This document shows, piece by piece, positions 10,735-17,593 of a stretch of 20,323 nucleotides of DNA. Every line of letters starts with the position of its first letter. The stretch's first letter is position 1. The DNA comes from a virus, in the IMG/VR virus record IMGVR_UViG_3300030107_007203, positions 17,187 to 37,509 of that record, one strand, 5' to 3'. Below the pieces are notes generated by a model, which worked only from the letters and a program-made list of their open reading frames with translations, made no database searches and was not told where the DNA came from. Both the position numbers and the translations under genes were made by a program.

Positions 10735-12641
10735 TGCAAGTACCAACACAAGACATACCAGTAGAAATGGCAGATGAGTATCAAGAAGATGAATATCAAG
10801 AAGATGACACTTACGCTAGTAAGAAAAAAGATGTATCAGAATCACCCGAATCATTTTATTTCGATAATTTAGCAGAAGGTATGAAAGATGCTGATTTGTT
10901 ACGGATATCAAATGAAGTTATAGAAGGGTTTAAGACGGATGAAGACAGCATTTCTGAACTAAAAGATATGCGTATTAGATACAACAAATTGTTTGATTTG
11001 ACTCATGAAGATAAGAACTTTCCTTGGGATGGGGCAGCTAGTGTAAAATTACCTAATTTAACGAAGGCATGTATCCAATTTGCTTCCAGAGCAGGGATAA
11101 ATAGTGAGGTGGGAGATGAAATTGCTAAGATCGATCCTGTATCCAATGATGAAGAAAGCTTTTATCGAGCTAAAAACGTAACAGCTCATTTTAATCATCA
11201 GCTTAAATATGGGAAACCTAACCATTATCTAAGTCACAGAAAAACACGAATACAATTAGCTAGAGATGGTTATGCGTTTAGAAAGGTGTATTGGGATAGT
11301 TTTAAAAAAGAAGTTGTTTCTGAGCATATTTTACCAGAAGATTTTGTGGTGAATTATTGGAGTCGCTCTTTAGAGAGTTGTTATAGATATACACATGTTT
11401 TGAAATTAAATGAGAACCAAATCAGATTAAAAATCGCTCAAGGGATATACAGAAATGTGGATATTGATGGCACGGAAAGCAAAATAGATACCGAAACCGA
11501 AACGAGCAGACAAAATATGGGGCAAACAGCACCCGAAGAAGATTTTACAGCAGTTAGAGATGTTCTTGAATGTCATACTTATATTTACATAAAAGAAAAC
11601 GATGATCTAAGAGTACCTGTTATTGTGACAGTCGATAGAGACAGTGAACAGGTATTACGGATTGTTAGACGATCGCATCCTGAGACAGGTCAAGAAATGT
11701 TTTATTTCACAAATTACTGTTTCATTCCTAATGATAAATCGATCTTTGGGTATGGATTCGGACATCTCCTCTACAATATCGTTGCTACAATGAATGCCTG
11801 TACTAATCAAATGATAAATGCAGGAACATTAAACACTACAAGTACAGGGTTAGTAAGTAAACATAGTGGACTAAAGGGTCAAAAGACTATGAAAATGGGG
11901 GAATTTATTGAGCTAGAAGGGCGTGTTGAAGATATTAAGAAAAACATCTTTCAAATGCAGTTTCCAGCACCAAGTTCTGTGTTGTTAAGTTTACTTCAAT
12001 ATTTAGGGGATCAGACAGATCAGCTTAGTACTATAACTGAGATCATGACAGGTCAACAAAAATCTGATACCACAGCTACGGCAGCCTCAATTGCCCAAAG
12101 TGAAGCCGTAAAATTATTCACGGATATACAAAAAGCCTATCATTTGAGTTTAGGAGAAGAGTTTCAATGCATGAAAATGATGTACTCGATCTTTTTAGAT
12201 GAGTCTCAAACTGTTGATATTCAAGGCATGACACCATTTCAAATAACAAGGCAAGATTATAAAACGAGTTTAACAATTATGCCTGTTGCCGATCCAAACG
12301 TGGTCAACAAACAAGAACAAGTGCAAAAAGCAGAATTTGTTTTGACTCTAATTAAGCAAGACCCTTTCTTACAACAAGACCCAAGAGCGTTATTATTAGG
12401 CACTACCAACCTTTTGGAAGCTATAGGCGTGAATCCGAAAAAAATAGCAACAATAGAAGCGATTTACGCAGAAAGTGTACAAAACGCCCAAAATCAAATG
12501 GCAGCAAACCAACAAGCAGCACAACAACAACAGTTGCAACAAGACCTTGGAAATATGGAACAGCAACAACAAGAAAACCTAGAAAAGGATTTAGCGGAAG
12601 TTGAGAAAAATGAAAAACAAGAAGGAGGTGAAAATGCTTAA
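10734..12641 (+). CDS. Portal protein, 635 aa
   Basis: Forms the dodecameric ring through which DNA enters and leaves the head. The family signature is clear: FPWDGAASVKLPNLTKACIQ (about 96-115), a long alpha-beta wing region, CFIPNDKSIFGYGFGHLLYN with TMNACTNQMINAGT further on, and a helical region containing TEIMTGQQKSDTTATAASIA. Size and pattern fit the P22-like portal group of podoviruses. The N-terminus is acidic with a repeated DEYQEDEYQED; the C-terminal 70 residues are Gln-rich and probably form a barrel or coiled coil. AAGGGG precedes the ATG. It overlaps the next gene by 8 bases. The neighbours (terL upstream, scaffold downstream) agree. Confidence 0.9.
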   Translation: MQVPTQDIPVEMADEYQEDEYQEDDTYASKKKDVSESPESFYFDNLAEGMKDADLLRISNEVIEGFKTDEDSISELKDMRIRYNKLFDLTHEDKNFPWDGAASVKLPNLTKACIQFASRAGINSEVGDEIAKIDPVSNDEESFYRAKNVTAHFNHQLKYGKPNHYLSHRKTRIQLARDGYAFRKVYWDSFKKEVVSEHILPEDFVVNYWSRSLESCYRYTHVLKLNENQIRLKIAQGIYRNVDIDGTESKIDTETETSRQNMGQTAPEEDFTAVRDVLECHTYIYIKENDDLRVPVIVTVDRDSEQVLRIVRRSHPETGQEMFYFTNYCFIPNDKSIFGYGFGHLLYNIVATMNACTNQMINAGTLNTTSTGLVSKHSGLKGQKTMKMGEFIELEGRVEDIKKNIFQMQFPAPSSVLLSLLQYLGDQTDQLSTITEIMTGQQKSDTTATAASIAQSEAVKLFTDIQKAYHLSLGEEFQCMKMMYSIFLDESQTVDIQGMTPFQITRQDYKTSLTIMPVADPNVVNKQEQVQKAEFVLTLIKQDPFLQQDPRALLLGTTNLLEAIGVNPKKIATIEAIYAESVQNAQNQMAANQQAAQQQQLQQDLGNMEQQQQENLEKDLAEVEKNEKQEGGENA

Positions 12642-12897
12642 AAATACGTTATTTGAAGACTATGAAAGTGTTATAAAAAGAACAGCAAGTCAGCTAGAAT
12701 CTGAGATGGTAGGGCATGATTATACATCGTGGACTAAAAACCCGTTGACTATTTTGTTTTTCAATTGGGTATTTACCAAGCGATTAGAAGCACAAGATGA
12801 TCTTGTACATGGCTTGATTAGTGAAGAAAAAACAAATAAAACGCTTGGGAATTATCAAGCATTTAGCGAAGTATTAGAAAAGTATAAGGAGCTATAA
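12634..12897 (+). CDS. Hypothetical protein, 87 aa
   Basis: The frame is open from 12601, but AAGGAGGTG directly before the ATG at 12634 marks that as the start. The protein contains WTKNPLTILFFNWVFTKRLE, a short hydrophobic stretch flanked by charges, then a helical C-terminus. I do not recognise a family. Small genes occupy this place after the portal in many podoviruses. It is followed without a gap by the co-chaperonin-like gene. Confidence 0.7.
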   Translation: MLKNTLFEDYESVIKRTASQLESEMVGHDYTSWTKNPLTILFFNWVFTKRLEAQDDLVHGLISEEKTNKTLGNYQAFSEVLEKYKEL

Positions 12898-13239
12898 ATG
12901 ACAAAATTAAAAGTCGCTAGGATTTTAGTGCCAACGGCGGTTGTTGTTAAACAAACAGTCGAGGAAACAACCAAAAGTGGTATCGTTCTTGCTAAAGAAG
13001 CCCTTGAAGGGGGAAGCATGGAAATGCACGAAGGTGAAGTTATTGCTGTCGGATGCGAGGTTTTGAAGGTTAAAGTAGGAGATTATGTATCTTTTGGTAG
13101 GCATTCTTACTCTATCAAAAAGTGGGATGGCGTAGAATATTTCTATTTATATGAAGATGCATTGCACACTATTCATGAAGAAGTTAAAGAAGATTATAAG
13201 CCATCAGAAGATGAATTTATCGTAGGAGAAGTTATATGA
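12898..13239 (+). CDS. GroES-like co-chaperonin, 113 aa
   Basis: The Cpn10 fold is recognisable: RILVPTAVVVKQ at the start; a mobile loop TTKSGIVLAKE with the GroEL-binding tripeptide IVL at 29-31; EGEVIAVG (45-52); VKVGDYVSFGRHS (58-70); and YLYEDALH (83-90), with a C-terminal extension of about 20 residues. Phage co-chaperonins, such as T4 gp31, replace GroES so that host GroEL folds the capsid protein. Its place between portal and scaffold genes fits that job. AAGGAG precedes the ATG. Length is slightly above the usual 97 residues. Host GroES substitution is inferred from family and place. Confidence 0.85.
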   Translation: MTKLKVARILVPTAVVVKQTVEETTKSGIVLAKEALEGGSMEMHEGEVIAVGCEVLKVKVGDYVSFGRHSYSIKKWDGVEYFYLYEDALHTIHEEVKEDYKPSEDEFIVGEVI

Positions 13240-14090
13240 GTGAAGAACCAGTTTATGATTTAGAATCGGTAAGTAAACTAATAAAAGGAAAAGAGGGCGG
13301 CGATGAAGGAGATGAAATTATTGTTGAGGAAGAGTCTAGCTCCGATAGTGATAATGACGTTGTCGTTGAAGAGGATGAGCAAGAAGCTGATGAAGCATCT
13401 GATACAGACGATGAAGGAGATTTGGTAGATGTTGTTGTAGAAGAAAAACCGAAAAAGAAAAAAGGTTTTAAACGTGATAAACGTATAGAAGGTTTAATCA
13501 AAAAAAACACTAAAAAAGATTCTGAGATTGAGGAATTAAAGAAACAGATTGAACTCCTAATGCAAAAAGACGCAGAGCGTACGAACAAAGAAAACGAAGT
13601 TACGTTATCTGAGTTAGAAGTTAAGAAACGTGAAGCGTTTGAGTCATCTGATTATGATGAGTACAAGAAGTATGAACAAGAAATGAGTAAGATTCAAAGC
13701 TCTAACCAAGATATGTCACCACAAGAAATTGCAGATTATTTTAAGCAGAAAAACCCTTGGTATCAGGTCGATGAAGCTAGATCAAATGTAGCTGAAAACA
13801 TTCATTCTAAGATGATTAATGATCCTGCTTATCAGCATATGAGCATTAAGCAACAACTTGATTTAGTGTCACAGCGAGTCAACGATATGCCCCAGTTCAA
13901 GCAGAATCCTTATCAAGCAAGTTCACCCAGCGAAGGAGCTCCATTACAACGTCCAAGTACAAAAGTGACACGAATTAGTCGTGCTGAACTGGAATCCGTT
14001 AGACGAATGTTCCCAGAACTAGATGACAAAGCGTTAAGGTTGAGAGCAAAAGAATTGGTCGAAGCTGTAAATAAAAATCAGGAGCAATAA
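13236..14090 (+). CDS. Probable scaffold protein, 284 aa
   Basis: Scaffold proteins guide capsid assembly and leave the head. This one has a very acidic N-terminal third (about 18-75, many EEDE and SDSDND runs), then a basic patch (KPKKKKGFKRDKRIEGLIKK), a coiled coil (EIEELKKQIELLMQKDAERT, about 96-150), and a C-terminal part with a helical RRMFPELDDKALRLRAKELV. There is no membrane segment. The pattern and position (after the portal, before the decoration and capsid genes) match podovirus scaffolds. AGGAG precedes the ATG, and it overlaps the preceding stop (ATGA). Confidence 0.75.
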   Translation: MSEEPVYDLESVSKLIKGKEGGDEGDEIIVEEESSSDSDNDVVVEEDEQEADEASDTDDEGDLVDVVVEEKPKKKKGFKRDKRIEGLIKKNTKKDSEIEELKKQIELLMQKDAERTNKENEVTLSELEVKKREAFESSDYDEYKKYEQEMSKIQSSNQDMSPQEIADYFKQKNPWYQVDEARSNVAENIHSKMINDPAYQHMSIKQQLDLVSQRVNDMPQFKQNPYQASSPSEGAPLQRPSTKVTRISRAELESVRRMFPELDDKALRLRAKELVEAVNKNQEQ

Positions 14091-14091
14091 T

Positions 14092-14679
14092 ATGGAATCA
14101 ATAACAATCAAAAACAAAGAAATTAAATTAAGCGAAATAAAAAAACTTGCGAAGCTTAAAAACGGAGTCTATAGTATAATATATAAAGACGGTAAAACCA
14201 TAAAATCTTTTATGATGAAAGATTCGATTGGAAATGCTGCTATAAAAATACTATCGGAAAGAGACAACGAGTCTCAATCTGCTTCACAGGTATCAGATAC
14301 GCCTATAACAAAATCTGCTTCCAAGATAGATGGGACTGACATCAACAAAGCTATAGAACGAATCGAAAAGAATTTTGGATCGTTTTTAGACGTTGAATAC
14401 AAAGATTCTAATCTAGTTGGGTATTGGGAATCCTCAGAAGGGATTCCAAAACGTTTGGCGTTAGGATACACGTTCTCACGACCAGATGATTTATTGGATT
14501 TTGAAGCTCAGTTTGCTGATATTAAATTTGGATTAGAAAGTAATCCAGATGGGTACATCAAAAGGGGCGATCTCACGTTAATGCACACAACGAGAGAAAT
14601 TAAAGAAGCTATTTTGAAACATCATTACAACAATCGTTCAAAAACGCATTTAGTAAATGGTTATCAGGAGGCTTACTAA
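14092..14679 (+). CDS. Hypothetical head-region protein, 195 aa
   Basis: Lies one base after the scaffold gene, with AGGAG 5 bases before its ATG. The first 60 residues are basic with strand-like pieces (GVYSIIYKDGKTIKSFMMKD), followed by a Ser/Thr-rich linker. The C-terminal half is a separate globular part (WESSEGIPKRLALGYTFSRP, then LEAQFADIKF-like acidic helices and ILKHHYNNRSKTHLVNGYQE). I recognise no family. By place it is likely a head-completion, internal or capsid-associated protein. It is followed by the decoration gene after 16 bases. Confidence 0.65.
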   Translation: MESITIKNKEIKLSEIKKLAKLKNGVYSIIYKDGKTIKSFMMKDSIGNAAIKILSERDNESQSASQVSDTPITKSASKIDGTDINKAIERIEKNFGSFLDVEYKDSNLVGYWESSEGIPKRLALGYTFSRPDDLLDFEAQFADIKFGLESNPDGYIKRGDLTLMHTTREIKEAILKHHYNNRSKTHLVNGYQEAY

Positions 14680-14695
14680 AACAGGAGGATAAATT

Positions 14696-15226
14696 ATGGC
14701 AAATGTAGATTATGCATTTGGGTTCGAGCTTCACGCAGGCCCAGCCGAAGTTATAGAGTTAGAAATTGATGCATCTAATGCAACAACAATAGGAAAAGGT
14801 GACCCCTTAACTATTGAAGCAGATGGTGGAAATAAACGATCTGTTGCTGGAGATGGTGTAGCTGTGGGTTACGTGGCTCAATCATTTAAAAATTCAGATG
14901 GAGAGAGTATCTCTTATTTACCAGCCTCAACAGCTGGAACAATTACTGGAATCAAATGTGTTCCAGGCCAAATCTGGAGAGTTCAGTTAGATTCTGGAAC
15001 AGCAGGTGCTGCCACTATGGTTGGTGCAACATGCGATTTTGTTGCAGGAAATGCTGATACAAATACAGGGCGTTCTATCTACGAAGCTGATTCTTCAAAC
15101 GTAGGAACTGGCAATCAATTGAAGATCGTTGGCTTATTCAAAGAACAAGGTAACTCTTGGGCAGAACATGCAGTTGTTTTATGCGAATTTGCAGAAAATA
15201 ATGCAATTTCTAGTGCAAGTATATAA
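14696..15226 (+). CDS. Probable capsid decoration protein, 176 aa
   Basis: A beta-rich, Gly/Ala/Thr-rich protein (DASNATTIGKGDPLTIEADG, GVAVGYVAQSFKN, GQIWRVQLDSGTAGAATMVG) lying directly before the major capsid gene. This layout, small size and beta character fit a head-stabilising or decoration protein. Four small motif groups recur (hydrophobic strand, Gly turn), but no catalytic residues are seen. AGGAGGATAAATT precedes the ATG. It could also be a fibrous head protein; the call is from place and composition. Confidence 0.6.
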   Translation: MANVDYAFGFELHAGPAEVIELEIDASNATTIGKGDPLTIEADGGNKRSVAGDGVAVGYVAQSFKNSDGESISYLPASTAGTITGIKCVPGQIWRVQLDSGTAGAATMVGATCDFVAGNADTNTGRSIYEADSSNVGTGNQLKIVGLFKEQGNSWAEHAVVLCEFAENNAISSASI

Positions 15227-15237
15227 GGAGATAAAAT

Positions 15238-16152
15238 ATGAGTAATACTACAAGATCATCAGTAGCTAATCTCCTTGTAGAAGGGATTAAGCTTAATTTC
15301 GGAACAGGGTATGACCGTTACGACAAAACATTTTTAAAAATATTTGATTATGTGAAAAGTGAGAAAGAAACTGAGCAATATCAGGAGCTCGCAGGATTTT
15401 CCGTGCACAGTGAGAAACAGGAAGGGGCAACTGCTGCATTACAAGGCATTGCACAATCTTATAAGACCTATATCGAAAATAAGGCGTATAGCTTGCGATA
15501 CAATGTAAGTCATGAATTGCTTGTCGATAACAGGTTCCCACAGGCGTTGCAAGAAGCATTAGATTTAGGATTTTCAGCTGCAAACACAATGGAAGTTGTA
15601 GCAATTGATCGTCTTAACACAGCTTTTTCAACAGATAGTGCAGACGTATTAGCTGACGGCGTAGCCATGTGTTCAGCAAGTCACCCATCAGTAGGTGGTG
15701 GAACCCAATCAAACTTAGCTGGAACAGCAGCAGCCTTATCAGAAACAAGTTTGACAGCAGCAATTACAGGTATTGCAGGATTTGAAGACCCAAGAGGAAA
15801 CAAAATCCAAGCAAAAGGACGATTATTAATTGTTCCTAAAGATACAGATGTAACGGCTCAAAAGTTACTTTTCTCAACATTAACTGTTGGATCAGCTAAC
15901 AATGATTTAAACCCATTTGGACGTACAAATGGTCGGATTCCTGATGGCTACGTTTCAGTACCAAATATGACTGACACCAACGCCTTTTTTATTCGGACAA
16001 ATGTTCGTGGATTAGTATTCCAAGAACGTGAAAAGCCAAGAATAATGGAAGACTTTAAAAACGCTCAGATGACTAAAGAGATGGTTTCATATCTTCGTTT
16101 TGGCGTAGGTTGCTATGACCATAGAAGTATTTACGGTAACGCTGGGGCATAA
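15238..16152 (+). CDS. Major capsid protein, Mu gpT-like, 304 aa
   Basis: Forms the icosahedral shell. The sequence follows the Mu gpT-type HK97-fold pattern: an N-terminal helix region, then GATAALQGIAQSYKTYIENK (63-82) and RYNVSHELLVDNRF (87-100). A long middle helix (ALDLGFSAANTMEVVAIDRL) follows, then SASHPSVGGGTQSNL (146-160), LIVPKDTDVTAQKLLFS, and a C-terminal RTNVRGLVFQEREKPRI. Length (304) equals the usual gpT length. No long delta domain is present, in agreement with a separate scaffold gene. The ribosome binding site is AAGGAGATAAAAT. Members of this family occur in both short- and long-tailed phages. Confidence 0.88.
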   Translation: MSNTTRSSVANLLVEGIKLNFGTGYDRYDKTFLKIFDYVKSEKETEQYQELAGFSVHSEKQEGATAALQGIAQSYKTYIENKAYSLRYNVSHELLVDNRFPQALQEALDLGFSAANTMEVVAIDRLNTAFSTDSADVLADGVAMCSASHPSVGGGTQSNLAGTAAALSETSLTAAITGIAGFEDPRGNKIQAKGRLLIVPKDTDVTAQKLLFSTLTVGSANNDLNPFGRTNGRIPDGYVSVPNMTDTNAFFIRTNVRGLVFQEREKPRIMEDFKNAQMTKEMVSYLRFGVGCYDHRSIYGNAGA

Positions 16153-16368
16153 GTGACTCGGATTTTAAAATCCAAAAAAAAACATGGCCGTTTGTTTGAT
16201 TACAAGCGGTCATGTGATCGTTGTGGGGGGACTGTTTTTTTGAGAAGCGATTTACAGGTTGAGCAACAAACACAAAAATTGGTTTGCGAACATTGTTTAG
16301 ATAAACCAAGTTATGATGACAACCTCGCTAACTTTAAAATGGTAAATAGAAATTTTAAATTTGAATAA
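16153..16368 (+). CDS. Zinc-ribbon-like small protein, 71 aa, GTG start
   Basis: The GTG follows directly after the capsid stop codon, so translation is likely coupled; no strong ribosome binding site is seen. Two knuckles, CDRC (21-24) and CEHC (45-48), are 20 residues apart, the classical zinc-ribbon layout. The N-terminus is basic (RILKSKKKHGRLFDYKRS). Similar small zinc-ribbon proteins lie between capsid and adaptor genes in some phages. It may bind DNA or another structural protein; the exact role is unknown. Confidence 0.7.
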   Translation: MTRILKSKKKHGRLFDYKRSCDRCGGTVFLRSDLQVEQQTQKLVCEHCLDKPSYDDNLANFKMVNRNFKFE

Positions 16369-16377
16369 GGATATTTT

Positions 16378-16740
16378 ATGAAACTTGGACTTTTAGTAAA
16401 CTCACAGAACAGCTTAGAGATTATCTCAAACCTAAAATTCAAAGCAACAGAATTATTTAAAGTGACGAAATTTGTTCAGCTTGCAATTGAAGAAATTAAT
16501 TCATTTAATAAAATTAAAGAGAAAAAAATAAAAGAATTTGGTGAAGAGAAAACAATAAATAACAAACCAGTTTTTGAAGTAAAACCAGAAAATAAAGAAC
16601 AGTTTTTTGCTGAGATGGAAGAGCTTTTAAATCAAGATATTGAATTAGAAGTCCCAGAAATAAGTTTAGATGCATTTGGAGATATTGAGATGTCGCCCAA
16701 AGAATTTTTATCACTTAAATGGTTAATCAAGGAGGACTAG
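16378..16740 (+). CDS. Hypothetical protein, 120 aa, weakly DUF1617-like
   Basis: A helical protein. The start has LGLLVNSQNSLEIISNLKFK, then a helix (ELFKVTKFVQLAIEEINSFN), a charged segment, and an acidic helix (EQFFAEMEELLNQDIELEVP). The layout, a short strand then LKFKATELFKVTK, reminds me of DUF1617 proteins in the tail-assembly region of some phages, but similarity is faint. AAGGATATTTT precedes the ATG. It lies between the zinc-ribbon gene and the adaptor gene, and its stop abuts the next start. Confidence 0.6.
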   Translation: MKLGLLVNSQNSLEIISNLKFKATELFKVTKFVQLAIEEINSFNKIKEKKIKEFGEEKTINNKPVFEVKPENKEQFFAEMEELLNQDIELEVPEISLDAFGDIEMSPKEFLSLKWLIKED

Positions 16741-17583
16741 ATGGCGACATCAAGTAGTTATGATTTTGATGTAACAACAAACACCATTATCGAAATGGCG
16801 TATAAAGTTATTAACGTTTTGCCCGAAGGTCAGACATTATCAAATGAGCAGTACGATACAGGGAAAAAGATGCTTAATATGATGGTTAAGTTATGGCGTG
16901 CTAGAGGCGTTTTTCTTTGGAAGCAAGACAATATTACAGTGGCTTTGACAGCTAGTAGCAAAGTTAGAGGTACAGATAATATTGATTATGAATGTATTCG
17001 TAATCATACAGCTGCTGCTGAAAATAAACCGATAACTGGAGCAAAATACAAAACATATTGGAAAAAACTTACTACTGCTGCTGCTGGTAGTTGGGTATCT
17101 GGAACGGCTTATACCAATATTGGACAAGTTAGTTTAGATACTAACATTATTTCATTAGATGATGGGATGGTAAGAGATACAGGTGATGAAATAAACACTC
17201 AAATACACAAGATCACTAGAACGGAATATTTGAATCGCTTTGATTCTAATAATTCTGGTAAACCAATTCAGTATTATTTTAAGCGTGAAACAACACCTCA
17301 ATTATACATTCACCCAATACCAGATTCTGCTACGGACTATGTTTTAGAGTTTGTGGCTAATACATTTCCAGAAGATTTTGATAGCTCAAGTAACAACCCT
17401 GATTTTTTTCAGGAATGGCATGAGCCTTTGGTTTTAGGATTAGCTGAAAGGCTTGCGTTACAAAATGGTGTAACAGGTCAAGAGTTAAAAGATATCCAAA
17501 CAAGAGCATTTCGATCATATGAAGACGCAAAGTATATCGATAACGAAAGTGGGGGATTACAATTTTCCCCACAATTAAGGTAA
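16741..17583 (+). CDS. Head-to-tail adaptor (tail accessory) protein, P22 gp4-like, 280 aa
   Basis: Adaptors sit under the portal and close the DNA channel. The N-terminal helix pair is typical (NTIIEMAYKVINVLPEGQTL, then YDTGKKMLNMMVKLWRARGV). So is the C-terminal region (PQLYIHPIPDSATDYVLEFV; WHEPLVLGLAERLALQNGV, LKDIQTRAFRSYEDAKYIDN). Inserted at about 77-128 is an extra module, IDYECIRNHTAAAENKPITG followed by YWKK, which resembles small carbohydrate-binding-type folds. AAGGAGGACTAG precedes the ATG, which directly follows the previous stop. Length is greater than P22 gp4 (166 aa) because of the insert. Confidence 0.75.
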   Translation: MATSSSYDFDVTTNTIIEMAYKVINVLPEGQTLSNEQYDTGKKMLNMMVKLWRARGVFLWKQDNITVALTASSKVRGTDNIDYECIRNHTAAAENKPITGAKYKTYWKKLTTAAAGSWVSGTAYTNIGQVSLDTNIISLDDGMVRDTGDEINTQIHKITRTEYLNRFDSNNSGKPIQYYFKRETTPQLYIHPIPDSATDYVLEFVANTFPEDFDSSSNNPDFFQEWHEPLVLGLAERLALQNGVTGQELKDIQTRAFRSYEDAKYIDNESGGLQFSPQLR

Positions 17584-17593
17584 GGAGGGAATT

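Noticed and set aside
12601-12633. Longer start (TTG at 12601) for the 87-aa gene
   Set aside because: AAGGAGGTG directly before the ATG at 12634 makes that start much more likely.
13253-13588. Ser-rich 111-aa minus-strand frame opposite the scaffold gene
   Set aside because: Reverse reading of the acidic Glu/Asp codons gives Ser/Phe-rich sequence; a shadow.
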